Below are positions 1 to 7,930 of a stretch of 64,000 bases of DNA, one piece after another. The stretch is taken from positions 124,001-188,000 of the forward strand of contig JAIOPH010000027.1 of the NCBI GenBank assembly GCA_021414005.1. Direction: 5' to 3'. Below the pieces are notes generated by a model. It did no database searches and was not told where the DNA came from. It saw only the letters and a program-made list of their open reading frames with translations. Each line of letters opens with the position of its first letter. The stretch's first letter is position 1. The stretch comes from Chthoniobacter sp. GTDB taxonomy: Bacteria; Verrucomicrobiota; Verrucomicrobiia; Chthoniobacterales; Chthoniobacteraceae. The position numbers and the translations under genes are program-made.

Positions 1-317
1 AGCAGCCGCATGAATTTTTCCACGAACGCGAAATCATTCTTCACCGCCTCGCCGCCCGGCGTGATCTGCGGCTCGCCGACCAGTTCCAGCCGCGTCGGGT
101 GCGCGGCGAAGTACGCGGCGGCCTGCGCCGCGAGCGCCGGGTTCGCTTGGGCGACGTGGCCGTCAATGAAGATCATCGCCCGATGCCGACGGTTTTCGCC
201 GAGCCGGTTCAGCGTGTCGGCGAGCACGGGATTCGCCGGCGCGAAGACGGCGTGGGTGAAGACGACGGGAAATTCCCAGCGGACGTCGATGCTCTGGGAG
301 ACGGTGCCTGTGGTCAC
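1..317 (-). CDS. eboD: EboD-like 3-dehydroquinate synthase-fold protein (5' part, cut by window edge)
   Basis: A minus-strand frame opens at a GTG at 315-317 that overlaps the stop codon of the upstream gene (GTGA) and runs without a stop to the window edge, giving 105 residues. Visible motifs are FPVVFTHAVF (residues 16-25), MIFIDGHV (48-55) and PGGEAVKND (87-95). The last is the NAD/phosphate-binding signature of the dehydroquinate synthase / sugar-phosphate cyclase superfamily. The spacing and the neighbouring phosphodiesterase fit the ebo cluster, in which EboD is a cyclase-like enzyme of unknown product. A true AroB is less likely because of the N-terminal pattern and the partner gene. 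The metal-binding His and Glu residues lie outside the window. The overlap implies translational coupling. Confidence 0.62.
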   Translation of the reverse strand, partial: MTTGTVSQSIDVRWEFPVVFTHAVFAPANPVLADTLNRLGENRRHRAMIFIDGHVAQANPALAAQAAAYFAAHPTRLELVGEPQITPGGEAVKNDFAFVEKFMRL

Positions 318-1603
318 GTGAGCGGATTGTTTTTCATCCACAGCTCCGTCGCCCGTGCAAGATCGAGGAAGCTCTCCGGCGGCGTATCGAAGGCCAGTGA
401 CGAGGACCACGCGATCTCGAAACCCCTGCCCACATTGCCATGCGCCCCGTGGATCTTCGTGGTGTCGAAACTCACGCTGCCCGGCGGCCAGCCGAAGAAA
501 AGTTCGCACGGATCGTAGCCGGGCTTGTTGTGAATATCCACGTGGCTGGCGTAGTCGGGCGCTTCCTTTTTCTCGAACCACGGATAGGCAAACCACGCTC
601 CGTCCTCCGCCACCAGCACTAGGTCTCCGCTGCGCGGATGCGCGATGCCGCGGGCTTCCTGGGAGTCGCGGTCGAGCACCTCCGCGACGCCGGGAAGCGC
701 TCCCAGACATGCTTTCGCGGCGGCCGTCGCAGCGGTGTCGCGGCAATGGACGTGGGCGATCTGGTGATCCACCACGGCAAAAGCCGGGCTGGTGAAGAAG
801 TCCGTGTAGGCCATCTGCCGGATGTCGCGCACCGAAAAAAGTCCCGCCTCGCGGAGCGCGCGATTTGGGAACACCGCACCGCGTTTCACCGACTCGATGG
901 CGTAGTCGCCGACAAAGATCCAGTCGTAGCCGAAGTCCGCGCAGGCCGCCTTCAGCCGCGTGAGATAGCCGAGCAGCAGATCGAGCGCTTTCGCCGCCGG
1001 CTCGCCCGCCGGGCCGTGCCGCTGGAGGTCGTAGTCGAGGTGCGGGATGTAGGCGAGGAGCAGGTCGGGCGCGAACTCCGGCATACCCATCGTCGCGATC
1101 ACGGCATCCACGATCCAGTCGCTCGATTTGTAATTCGCGAGCGGGCCCCAGTAGTTCATCAGGTTGAACGGGCGGCCGATGGCTTCATTCAGCCGCTGCT
1201 CCAGCGCGGCGGGCTGCGTGTAGCAGCTCTGGATCATGCCGCCGCTGTGCTTGTGGATGGGCGCGGGCGTGGCGACGAGGTCCACGTTTTCGCCCATGCT
1301 CTGCTGCCAGAACATCATCCCGACTTTCCCGCCTCGCGCGCGGAAGTCGTCCCAGATGCGCGGCCCCGCGCAGAGCGTCGCGCTTTGCTCCCAGAAAAGG
1401 ACCTTCGTGAGGTCTTTGAAAAAGAGGCCGTTGGCCACGATGCCATGCGCGCCGGGCGTAGCCGCCGTGCGAAAGCTCGCCTGCGCGGTGCAAGTGAGCG
1501 CCGGCCACACCGCCCGCGCCGGACGGAATTCCGGCAGATGCGAGACGAGGTTCCAGCCAAGGGCTGCGATGTCGATGACGAGGAGTTTTTTCGGTGTGCT
1601 CAA
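314..1603 (-). CDS. eboF: Alkaline phosphatase-superfamily phosphodiesterase, EboF-like
   Basis: This 429-residue protein begins with LLVIDIAALGW, which supplies the first metal-binding Asp (residue 11) of the nucleotide pyrophosphatase/phosphodiesterase family. It is followed by PALTCTAQASF with the expected nucleophile Thr, YIPHLDYDLQRHGP with further Asp/His ligands near residue 185, and a late HVDIHNKPGYDP near residue 355. There is no signal peptide, so it is probably cytoplasmic. At the usual Asp-His pair the sequence reads GDYA near residue 230, so one canonical metal ligand may be replaced. The 3' end overlaps the eboD-like start by 4 bp, so the two form one unit. Such a pair occurs in ebo clusters, which are linked to scytonemin precursor export in cyanobacteria. 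The substrate here is unknown. The eboF name rests on context and similarity recalled, not searched. Confidence 0.62.
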   Translation of the reverse strand: MSTPKKLLVIDIAALGWNLVSHLPEFRPARAVWPALTCTAQASFRTAATPGAHGIVANGLFFKDLTKVLFWEQSATLCAGPRIWDDFRARGGKVGMMFWQQSMGENVDLVATPAPIHKHSGGMIQSCYTQPAALEQRLNEAIGRPFNLMNYWGPLANYKSSDWIVDAVIATMGMPEFAPDLLLAYIPHLDYDLQRHGPAGEPAAKALDLLLGYLTRLKAACADFGYDWIFVGDYAIESVKRGAVFPNRALREAGLFSVRDIRQMAYTDFFTSPAFAVVDHQIAHVHCRDTAATAAAKACLGALPGVAEVLDRDSQEARGIAHPRSGDLVLVAEDGAWFAYPWFEKKEAPDYASHVDIHNKPGYDPCELFFGWPPGSVSFDTTKIHGAHGNVGRGFEIAWSSSLAFDTPPESFLDLARATELWMKNNPLT

Positions 1604-1740
1604 ACGGGTGCGGACAAAAATCAGGAGCGATAGAGAAGCAGGAAAAAACCGTTTGGCGAGCGGTTGGAGGCCGTGGAAAAATATTGTCTAAGCTCTGCGG
1701 ACCCCGGGGCTCGGCTCGTCGCCCAATGACGAGCGCGCGG

Positions 1741-2490
1741 CTATGTCAGCAGAGCGCCGCGCTGGCGCGCGAACTCGCTGATTTGCCAGCAGAGCCAGTT
1801 TTTTTCCTCCTCGCTGAGCTGCGAACCGAAGCGGATGCGGCGTGCGCCCGCAGTGATTTCGATGCCGAAGACGGGCTGGTAGTTTTGTTGGTAGAACTCC
1901 TTTTTACACACGCTGGTGATCTCGGTCACGGGGAGATCCCAAGTCCGCTGCAGGAGCAGCTTACGCCGGAGTCGGACGGTCTGCGGGCCGAGGGTGAGCT
2001 GATAGGTGGCAAAGGTCAGCTGCAGCGCGACGTAAATCAATCCCAAGCCAACGGCGGGGATGAGCGCGATCAGCGGCCAGGCGGCCGCGCCACGCTCGGT
2101 GGAATGAAAGTCCGCCAGGAATACGAACGGCCAGGACACCAGATTCCAGACGGCTGCGAAGAACACGAAAAACCACCGATTGGCACTTCGGCTCCGTGGG
2201 ATCAGGTACACCCACGCGCCCTCACCAGCGACCATCTCGATCTTGGTGTCTGCGGGTTTGCGGTGCGGGCCGGGCGGGTTGGCGACCGCTTCGCCGCGGG
2301 CTTTCGCTCTTTCGTTGAAACGGAAGGTGTGGCCGCATTGGGGGCACGACACCGGTCGGGCGAGTTCGGAAAAACTGCGGACCGGAGCGGCGGCAAACGG
2401 CTTGAACCGGTTTCCGCAGCCCGGACACGCCAGTTCTTTGGCCGCGCTCTGCGCGAACTGGAGCAGCCGTTGTTTCAGCAGGCCGAGCAC
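1741..2490 (-). CDS. Membrane protein with N-terminal zinc ribbon, function unknown
   Basis: A 249-residue protein with two CxxC pairs, CPGCG near residue 22 and CPQCG near residue 49, which together form a likely zinc ribbon. A basic linker follows, then two hydrophobic segments (about 103-125 and 137-160) and a C-terminal soluble part that resembles a PH-like or YdbT-like membrane-anchored domain. That last resemblance is weak. The gene starts 10 bp after the sufT stop on the same strand, so the two are probably co-transcribed. I do not recognise a named family. The zinc ribbon would face the cytoplasm if the N-terminus is inside. Confidence 0.7.
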   Translation of the reverse strand: MLGLLKQRLLQFAQSAAKELACPGCGNRFKPFAAAPVRSFSELARPVSCPQCGHTFRFNERAKARGEAVANPPGPHRKPADTKIEMVAGEGAWVYLIPRSRSANRWFFVFFAAVWNLVSWPFVFLADFHSTERGAAAWPLIALIPAVGLGLIYVALQLTFATYQLTLGPQTVRLRRKLLLQRTWDLPVTEITSVCKKEFYQQNYQPVFGIEITAGARRIRFGSQLSEEEKNWLCWQISEFARQRGALLT

Positions 2491-2500
2491 AGGCCAGGAG

Positions 2501-3046
2501 CTATTCCATCCCGAGTTTCTCGCGTCCGGCGGGCGAGATGCGATCGGGCGACCAGGGTGGGTCCCAGACCAGTTGCACGCTCGCGCTGGCCACGCCGCTC
2601 ACGGTGAGGATGCGCTGTTCGGCGTCGGCGGCGAGCGACGGCCCCATGCCGCAACCCGGCGCGGTGAGCGTCATTTTTACGCTCACGACCTGCCCCTGGC
2701 CGCTCGGGTCCGGCGTCGTCTCCACGGAATAAATCAGCCCGAGGTCCACGATGTTCACCGGAATTTCTGGATCGTAGCACTCGCGGAGCTGCCCCCACAC
2801 GTGCGCCTCGTCGAACGGCCCGTCCGCCGCCGCGCCGCCGGTCGTCACTTCGCGGCCGAGCGCATCGCCGTCCGCGCCTTTGATGCGGAAAAGGCCGGAC
2901 TGGTTCGCGACCAGCACGGTGAAGCTGCCGCCGAGCGCCTGCGTGATCATCACCTCGGTGCCGGCGGCGAGCGTCAGGGCATCGCCCATCGGGATGCGGA
3001 TGGCTTCGACGTCGCGGATGAGCGGGATGTAGGTGGGATCGGACAT
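2501..3046 (-). CDS. sufT: Iron-sulfur cluster assembly protein SufT (MIP18/DUF59)
   Basis: The C-terminal half carries the MIP18/DUF59 pattern: ECYDPEIPVNIVDLGLIY, then LTAPGCGMG with the conserved Cys, then VQLVWDPPWSPDRIS. The N-terminal half (about 75 residues) is the extension typical of the SufT family. The protein is probably involved in Fe-S cluster maturation or transfer to client proteins. The start at 3046 gives 181 residues beginning MSDPTYIPL. An upstream ATG at 3163 in the same frame would add a low-complexity leader and is disfavoured. No other suf genes are in the window. A zinc-ribbon membrane protein follows after 10 bp. Confidence 0.88.
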   Translation of the reverse strand: MSDPTYIPLIRDVEAIRIPMGDALTLAAGTEVMITQALGGSFTVLVANQSGLFRIKGADGDALGREVTTGGAAADGPFDEAHVWGQLRECYDPEIPVNIVDLGLIYSVETTPDPSGQGQVVSVKMTLTAPGCGMGPSLAADAEQRILTVSGVASASVQLVWDPPWSPDRISPAGREKLGME

Positions 3047-3222
3047 GGCGACGCGCAATCTGAACGCGCAGCGGACAAATGCGAGGCGGGAATCCGTTGG
3101 CGTGGCGGTGCCCGGCCCGCCGTCCGGGACCCGCGAAAAGGTGAAAGTCTCCGTTTGACACACCCCACCCGCCCCACCATAGTCGCCCTCCTTTTTCCCA
3201 AGTGACTCTGCCTCTCCGCCCT

Positions 3223-3456
3223 ATGACCAGCTCCCTCGTCGAAGCCGCTTTCAAGATTGTTCCCATCCAGCAGGTGCTGGTGAATATGGTGTCGAAACGT
3301 GTCCGCCAACTAAGTGCCGGGCAGCGTCCGATGGTGGAGACGGGTCCGCGCATGGGCCACGCCGATGTGGCGCTGACCGAGATCATCGAGGGCAAACTGA
3401 AATTCGAGCCGGTGGAGACGGTGGCGCTGACGGTGCCGGGGAAGAAGGGAAAATAG
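3223..3456 (+). CDS. rpoZ: RNA polymerase omega subunit (RpoZ-like)
   Basis: A 77-residue protein with the omega pattern VNMVSKRVRQL near its start, followed by the segment VALTEIIEGKL, in which the helix that clamps the beta-prime C-terminus is expected. Omega supports RNA polymerase assembly. The ATG at 3223 is preferred over the in-frame GTG at 3202 because the extra seven residues match no family feature. The gene is divergent from sufT and lies 6 bp upstream of smpB, so the two are likely co-transcribed. Confidence 0.8.
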   Translation: MTSSLVEAAFKIVPIQQVLVNMVSKRVRQLSAGQRPMVETGPRMGHADVALTEIIEGKLKFEPVETVALTVPGKKGK

Positions 3457-3462
3457 GCGCCG

Positions 3463-3945
3463 GTGGCCAAGGCGCCGCAGGAGCGGGTGGCGGATATTTC
3501 GGTGAACCGCAAGGCGCTGCGGGAGTATCACATCCTGGAGCGGTTTGAGGCAGGCTTGGAGCTGGTGGGGACGGAGGTGAAGTCGATCCGCGGCGGACTG
3601 GCGAATGTGAACGGAGCGTTTGCGCGCGTGGAGAATGGGCAGGTCTTTGCCTATGACGTGGATGTGCAGCCGTATGCACGCGCGAGTTTTTCGCAGCATG
3701 AGCCGAAGCGGCATCGCCGGCTGCTGCTGCACAGGCAGGAGATCGACAAGTTGTTTGGGCAGACGCAGGTGAAGGGGCACACGCTGGTCATTTTGCGGAT
3801 GTACTGGAAAGGCGCGCGCGTGAAAATCGAGCTGGGCGTGGGCAAGGGGAAGGAGGCCACGGACAAGCGGCAGGATCTGAAGGCGCGCGCGGAGAAGCGC
3901 GAGGTGGAGCGGGAGGTGGCGCGGTTCAACAAGAAGCACGGGTAG
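3463..3945 (+). CDS. smpB: SsrA-binding protein SmpB
   Basis: A 160-residue protein of normal SmpB length. Signature segments are VNRKALREYHILERFEAGL, LVGTEVKSIR, VNGAFARVENGQ, the basic KRHRRLLLHRQEI, and a Lys/Arg-rich C-terminal tail (RQDLKARAEKREVEREVARF) that enters the empty mRNA channel. SmpB binds tmRNA and delivers it to stalled ribosomes during trans-translation. The start codon is GTG at 3463, six bases after rpoZ. The tmRNA gene itself is not seen in this window. Confidence 0.96.
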   Translation: MAKAPQERVADISVNRKALREYHILERFEAGLELVGTEVKSIRGGLANVNGAFARVENGQVFAYDVDVQPYARASFSQHEPKRHRRLLLHRQEIDKLFGQTQVKGHTLVILRMYWKGARVKIELGVGKGKEATDKRQDLKARAEKREVEREVARFNKKHG

Positions 3946-3990
3946 CGGGATTGCGCGACGGGAGGCGCGCGGCTACACTCGGCCCCGCCT

Positions 3991-4785
3991 ATGAAACTCG
4001 CGTCCTTCTGCTGCCTCGCCCTCGCGTTTACCACTCTGCTCGCCGCTGTCGCTGGACCCCAAAAGCCCGCCCCCAGCGACGCGACCAAAGAGTCGGACGC
4101 AGAGTTTTTGAAGCAGTCGAAGGAAGCCGAGTTGCCCGTGGCAAAAACCGAGGCCACCGCGGAGCGGGCGGCGTATGAAGCATGGTTTCGGAAATACCGG
4201 CTCGATCTCAACGACCCGAAGATGCTCGACGCGGATGCCGATGGCGACGGGGTGAGCAATCGCGACGAATTCCTCGCGGACACGAATCCGCGCGATGCGA
4301 CTTCTTACACCCGCCCGGAGGCGACCCGCGCGCCGATGCGCTACACCGAATTCAAGGAAATGGCGCTGCCGCTGGTGCTCGACTCCGTGAGCGGCGGCAA
4401 GGCGGTGATCCGCAACGGCGAGAGCCGCCAGACCGTCGTGACCGGCGACACGCTGCGCGGCTTTCCGCTGCGCGTGATGAAAGTGTCCGCGCGTCCGACC
4501 ACGGACAAGGAAGGCGCGAAAACCGACCGCTCACAGGTCGAACTGGAGGACACCACGACCAGGGAGCGCGTGACACTGGTGAAGGGACTGCCGGCGAAGA
4601 CCACGGCGACCCACGGCGTGCTGGCGTCGCCCGACGGCAGGACCACGGTGAAGGTCCACGCCGGCGAAGTGTTTCATTGGCCGGGCGAACCGGGAGTAAG
4701 CTATCGCGTGATCGACCTCGCGCGCGGCGAAATCGTGCTCCAGCAGCAGGAGACGAAAAAAATGTGGACGATCCCGAAGCAGTAG
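3991..4785 (+). CDS. Secreted protein with a calcium-binding type DxDxDG segment
   Basis: A 264-residue protein with a clear signal peptide (MKLASFCCLALAFTTLLAAVA). Near residues 80-105 it has ADADGDGVSNRDEFLADTNP, the calcium-binding loop of thrombospondin type-3 repeats and EF-hands often found in exported planctomycete-verrucomicrobial proteins. The rest, TRPEATRAPMRYTEF onward, looks like a beta-rich domain without a recognised name. It might belong to the pilus-like accessory proteins seen in this phylum, but that is a guess. Its stop abuts the stop of the convergent MauE-like gene with no spacer. Confidence 0.72.
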   Translation: MKLASFCCLALAFTTLLAAVAGPQKPAPSDATKESDAEFLKQSKEAELPVAKTEATAERAAYEAWFRKYRLDLNDPKMLDADADGDGVSNRDEFLADTNPRDATSYTRPEATRAPMRYTEFKEMALPLVLDSVSGGKAVIRNGESRQTVVTGDTLRGFPLRVMKVSARPTTDKEGAKTDRSQVELEDTTTRERVTLVKGLPAKTTATHGVLASPDGRTTVKVHAGEVFHWPGEPGVSYRVIDLARGEIVLQQQETKKMWTIPKQ

Positions 4786-5232
4786 TCAGTCGCGGCGGGC
4801 GCGCCGCCATTCGTGGACGATGAGCGCGGCGGCAACGGCCAGTAGCACCGCGCCCGCAAGCAGGTGCAGGCGGAGATCGGTGGGCGCGCGGCCTTTGCCA
4901 AAGCACCCGCAATCCAGGACCAGCCCGCGCCACCACGCGCTGCCGATGGCGACCACGAACATTGCGCTCATCCCGAGCACCGCCGTCGCCGCGCCGAGCG
5001 CGAAACGGCGCACGAAAAGTGCGAGTGCCGCCGTGACTTCCAGCCACGGCAGATACACCGCGAGGGCCACCGTGAGATCGGGCCACGGCAGCATCCGGTA
5101 TTGCTGGATGGCGATGGTGAAATCCGGCGTCGCCGAGCGCGCGTGCTCGAAGTCCCAGATCTTCATCACACCCGCCACGAGGAAGACGCCCGCGACGATG
5201 ACCCGCACGATCACGATCACTTTCCCTCCCAT
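4786..5232 (-). CDS. MauE/DoxX-like membrane protein
   Basis: A 148-residue protein with four predicted membrane segments, starting MGGKVIVIVRVIVAG. The motif LDCGCFGKG, with two Cys facing the periplasm, is typical of the MauE branch of the DoxX superfamily, which supports disulfide formation or redox partner maturation. The start at 5232 overlaps the end of the rhodanese gene by 16 bp, so the two are translationally linked. Together with the DUF1573 gene upstream it forms a three-gene envelope redox unit. Which protein it serves is unknown. Confidence 0.78.
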   Translation of the reverse strand: MGGKVIVIVRVIVAGVFLVAGVMKIWDFEHARSATPDFTIAIQQYRMLPWPDLTVALAVYLPWLEVTAALALFVRRFALGAATAVLGMSAMFVVAIGSAWWRGLVLDCGCFGKGRAPTDLRLHLLAGAVLLAVAAALIVHEWRRARRD

Positions 5233-5633
5233 TCCGCGAAGCCTCCTTTCAGCACATAAACGTCGGGGATACTCAGCTCCTTGCGGATGCGCGCGGCCAC
5301 CGCATGGCTCGCGTCGCAGGTGCCTCCGTCGCAATACACCACGAGCGTTTTGTCCGAATCCCATTCGTCGATGAACGGCTTTACCAGCGTGTCCCACTCG
5401 TCCTCGTTCAGCAGCAGCGCGCCGGGGAGGTGGGTGCGCTCGTATTTCGCGCGCGAGCGCGCATCCACCCACTGCACTTTGTCGCCCCACTCCCGCGCCG
5501 TCGCCAGCCGCACTTCGCCGGGCGCGAGTGGCTCCTCCTTTTTCCACGCGAGCTGCCACGCCCCGGAGACCAGCGCCGGCGCGAGCGCGAGCACGAGCAC
5601 GAACGCTAGCTGACGCAGCAGGCGCGCGATCAC
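5217..5633 (-). CDS. Exported rhodanese-domain protein
   Basis: A 138-residue single-domain rhodanese with an N-terminal signal anchor (residues 1-25, LLRQLAFVLVLALAPALVSG). Rhodanese features include VQWVDARSRAKYERTHLPGA and the catalytic loop VVYCDGGTCDAS, in which the first Cys is the expected persulfide site and a second Cys sits five residues on. It probably works in the periplasm on sulfane sulfur or thiols. It overlaps DUF1573 by 4 bp upstream and the MauE-like gene by 16 bp downstream, so all three are one operon. Confidence 0.88.
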   Translation of the reverse strand: MIARLLRQLAFVLVLALAPALVSGAWQLAWKKEEPLAPGEVRLATAREWGDKVQWVDARSRAKYERTHLPGALLLNEDEWDTLVKPFIDEWDSDKTLVVYCDGGTCDASHAVAARIRKELSIPDVYVLKGGFAEWEGK

Positions 5634-6286
5634 TTCACGCGCGCCTGCAGGATGTAAGTGCGGGGCGCGTCCGCCGGGAAATCCGTGAGCACAAAAATCT
5701 CGCCGACCTCCTTTTGCGCGGTATCCGCCGGCTTCACCGAGACCACGTAACTCTCGCCCGCCTTCACCGTCACCAGCTTCGCGGGCAGCCGCGGATTCGA
5801 CGAAATCACGTTTTTAATCCGCACCGGCTGGCCTGCTTCCGCCGTGAGCTGCATGGTCTTCGCCTCGCCCGGCTCGCCCCTTTTCCAGTAAACCAGCGTC
5901 GGCTCGATGCTCAGCGGATCGTGGATCAGCACGCGCAAATCGAGCACGACGGGCGGCGCGCCTTCCTCATCCGTGCTCACCTCGATCGTCTTGTGCTGCG
6001 GCCCCTTCCGGTCGCCAAAAACAAAGCGCGCCGTCACCGTCCCGGTCTCACCGGGCGCGTAGGTTTTCTTTTCCAAATGCGGCGTCGTGCAACCGCACGA
6101 GGCCCGCAGGCCGGTGATCGTCACCGGCAACTTACCCACATTGCGAAACGTGTAGAATGCCTCGATCCCCTCGTCCGCCGGCGTCCGCTGGAACTGCTGC
6201 GCGGGGTTGTCCCACTTGAGCTGCGCCCGGCCGGGCACCGTGGGAAGCAGCAGCGCAACGAGACAGACAAAAAGGCGAAAGTGCAT
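5630..6286 (-). CDS. DUF1573 domain exported protein
   Basis: A 218-residue protein with a signal peptide (MHFRLFVCLVALLLPTVPG). The DUF1573 hallmark LRASCGCTTPHLEKKTYAPGETG near residue 75 is part of an immunoglobulin-like fold. An internal ATG (6286) is chosen over the in-frame upstream ATG at 6322 because the signal peptide starts there. DUF1573 is common in envelope proteins of Bacteroidetes, planctomycetes and Verrucomicrobia, with unproven function. The paired Cys of SCGC could interact with the downstream MauE and rhodanese proteins, which is inference from operon context only. Confidence 0.85.
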   Translation of the reverse strand: MHFRLFVCLVALLLPTVPGRAQLKWDNPAQQFQRTPADEGIEAFYTFRNVGKLPVTITGLRASCGCTTPHLEKKTYAPGETGTVTARFVFGDRKGPQHKTIEVSTDEEGAPPVVLDLRVLIHDPLSIEPTLVYWKRGEPGEAKTMQLTAEAGQPVRIKNVISSNPRLPAKLVTVKAGESYVVSVKPADTAQKEVGEIFVLTDFPADAPRTYILQARVK

Positions 6287-6619
6287 GGCGCTTTCCTTAA
6301 TGACGCCAAGCGCCGTTGGCAACTGCGCGTGCCATCCCCCTATTCCTACGTCGGGCCGTGCTGACTGGCTTTGCAGAGCTTGCGGAAATCGGCAAGCAGC
6401 GTGGGCTTGGCGAAAAGTTCACTGCCGGGAAATGCGGAAGCGTTTGGTGGCCATGTCAGGACTCAGACTTTCTCATACCGGCACCGTCAGTGGAAGGCAG
6501 GAGACGAGGCCGCCAGCGCCCTTGTGAATATTTCGGTCAACTGCGGGATTCCACCTAAAAATCGCGGACCTTAATGCAATCGCCTTGCACTGGCCGGGTG
6601 ACTTCCTATGCTGCGCCGC
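6287..6619. other. Divergent intergenic region between the DUF1573 operon and the metal ABC operon
   Basis: About 330 bases without a recognisable gene. Short open frames exist on the plus strand, but their translations match nothing I know and lack coding character. The only structured element noticed is the small palindrome at 6575-6589, described separately. The promoters of both flanking operons must lie here, but I could not assign -35 and -10 boxes with confidence. Confidence 0.5.
6575..6589 (+). promoter_or_regulatory. Candidate metalloregulator operator upstream of the metal ABC operon
   Basis: A perfect 5-bp inverted repeat, TGCAA-N5-TTGCA, lies 30 bp upstream of the znuA-like start. 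Its position suits an operator for a Zur, MntR or other metal-responsive repressor. It does not match the textbook E. coli Zur or MntR consensus that I know, so the regulator is unassigned. A 5-bp palindrome is short enough to occur by chance. Confidence 0.3.
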
Positions 6620-7513
6620 ATGAAAACGCGTGCTCTTTTTTTCCTCTCACTTCTCGTCCTGCCGCTCTCCGCTTTTGCCGAAGCGAAGGTGCGCGTGTCG
6701 AGTTTCTCGACGATCCTCACCGAGATCGCACAACAGGTGGGTGGCGAGCGAGTGGCGGTAACGGCGCATGTGAAGCCCGGCGTGGACCCGCATGAATACG
6801 AGCCGAAACCGACGGATTTGAAGACGGTCGGCGATGCGCAGGTCATCCTGCTTTCGGCGAAGCACATGGAGGGCTACGTGGCCAAGTTGAAGGAAAGCAC
6901 CGGGACCAAAGGCACGTTGCTCGAGGTGGGGGACGGATTTTCTTCGCTCAAGCTCAAGCCGGAGGCGGGGCATGAGGGGCACGCGCACGCCAGCGAGGAG
7001 GACCCGCACTGGTGGCACAGCATCACGAACATGGTCAAGGCCACGAAGATTGTGCGCGATGCTTTCAGCAAGGCCAGTCCGGCGGATGCCGCGCTCTTTG
7101 CCGACAACGCCGCGAAGTATCTTGCGAAGCTGGACGCACTCCAGAAATGGACCCGGGCGGAGCTGGCGAAACTGCCGCGCGATCAGCGGAAGCTGGTGAC
7201 CTCGCACGACGCGTTTCAATATTTCGCCAAGGAAAATGGGTTCACGATTTACGCCATCGAAGGGTTCTCCAGTGCGGACCAGCCGTCGTCGAAGAAGGTC
7301 GCGGATATCATCGCGGTGATCAAAGCGCAGGGCGTGAAGGCGATCTTCACGGAGAGCATCAAAAACCCGAAAGTGCTCACCGAGATCACGCGTGAGACGG
7401 GTGCCAAGGTGGGCGGTGAACTGTATGCCGACGGGCTCGGCGACGGCGCGGCGGCGACTTACGAGGGGATGTACAAGCACAACGTCTCCACGCTCGTGGA
7501 TGCCCTCAAATAG
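6620..7513 (+). CDS. znuA: Metal ABC transporter, substrate-binding protein (ZnuA/TroA family)
   Basis: A cluster A-I metal-binding lipoprotein-like or periplasmic protein with signal peptide MKTRALFFLSLLVLPLSAFA. Expected ligand positions are visible: VDPHEYEP (first His), DPHWWHS (second His), LVTSHDAFQYF (third His) and a C-terminal acidic ligand region near ELYADGLG. A short His-rich loop, GHEGHAHASEEDPH, is typical of zinc-specific members. An in-frame ATG 12 bp upstream (6608) is an alternative start. The ATPase and permease follow in the same operon after one extra small gene. Zinc is favoured over manganese because of the His-rich loop, but this is not proven. Confidence 0.88.
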   Translation: MKTRALFFLSLLVLPLSAFAEAKVRVSSFSTILTEIAQQVGGERVAVTAHVKPGVDPHEYEPKPTDLKTVGDAQVILLSAKHMEGYVAKLKESTGTKGTLLEVGDGFSSLKLKPEAGHEGHAHASEEDPHWWHSITNMVKATKIVRDAFSKASPADAALFADNAAKYLAKLDALQKWTRAELAKLPRDQRKLVTSHDAFQYFAKENGFTIYAIEGFSSADQPSSKKVADIIAVIKAQGVKAIFTESIKNPKVLTEITRETGAKVGGELYADGLGDGAAATYEGMYKHNVSTLVDALK

Positions 7514-7930
7514 ATGCGTGGCTCCCCGTTGCTCCGGGCGTTGCTCGCCTTTCTCGCCATCCTCGCGCTCGGCTGGCCGCTGCATCGGCTGACGAGCGCG
7601 TCCGACGCGCCGCGCGAGCAGCCCAAGCCCGCGGCGACGGAGGCGAAGGAGATCGAGCTGGCGCTGACCTTCACGCTCGTGCCGAAGTCGGTGAAAGTGC
7701 TGCATCTCGGCCGGGAAGTGTGGAGCGAAAGCGCGCCCGCGGCGGAGCTAAAGCACACGCTGAAGCTGGCGTATCCCGCCGAGGGTGTGGATCTGCAGTT
7801 TCAAATCGAATGGCCTGCCGATGCGCCGCTTGCCGCCATGCGCGCCACGCTCACCGATCCGGCGGGCGACGTCCACGAGAAGAGCGTCTGGGGCCAGGGC
7901 ACCACCGATGAGGCGGTGACCTTTCCATGA
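7514..7930 (+). CDS. Small membrane-anchored protein in the metal ABC operon, unknown
   Basis: A 138-residue protein starting directly after the znuA stop (ATG at 7514) and overlapping the ATPase start by 4 bp (ATGA). Residues 6-25 form a hydrophobic anchor or signal peptide (LLRALLAFLAILALGWPLHR). The remaining part looks beta-rich, with the conserved-looking segment VPKSVKVLHLGREVW. I do not recognise the family. Its position between binding protein and ATPase suggests a periplasmic accessory role in metal uptake, by context only. Confidence 0.75.
   Translation: MRGSPLLRALLAFLAILALGWPLHRLTSASDAPREQPKPAATEAKEIELALTFTLVPKSVKVLHLGREVWSESAPAAELKHTLKLAYPAEGVDLQFQIEWPADAPLAAMRATLTDPAGDVHEKSVWGQGTTDEAVTFP

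Noticed and set aside
6316..6574. Open frames upstream of the metal ABC operon as small genes
   Set aside because: Translations are not similar to anything known and show no ribosome-binding site or codon bias.
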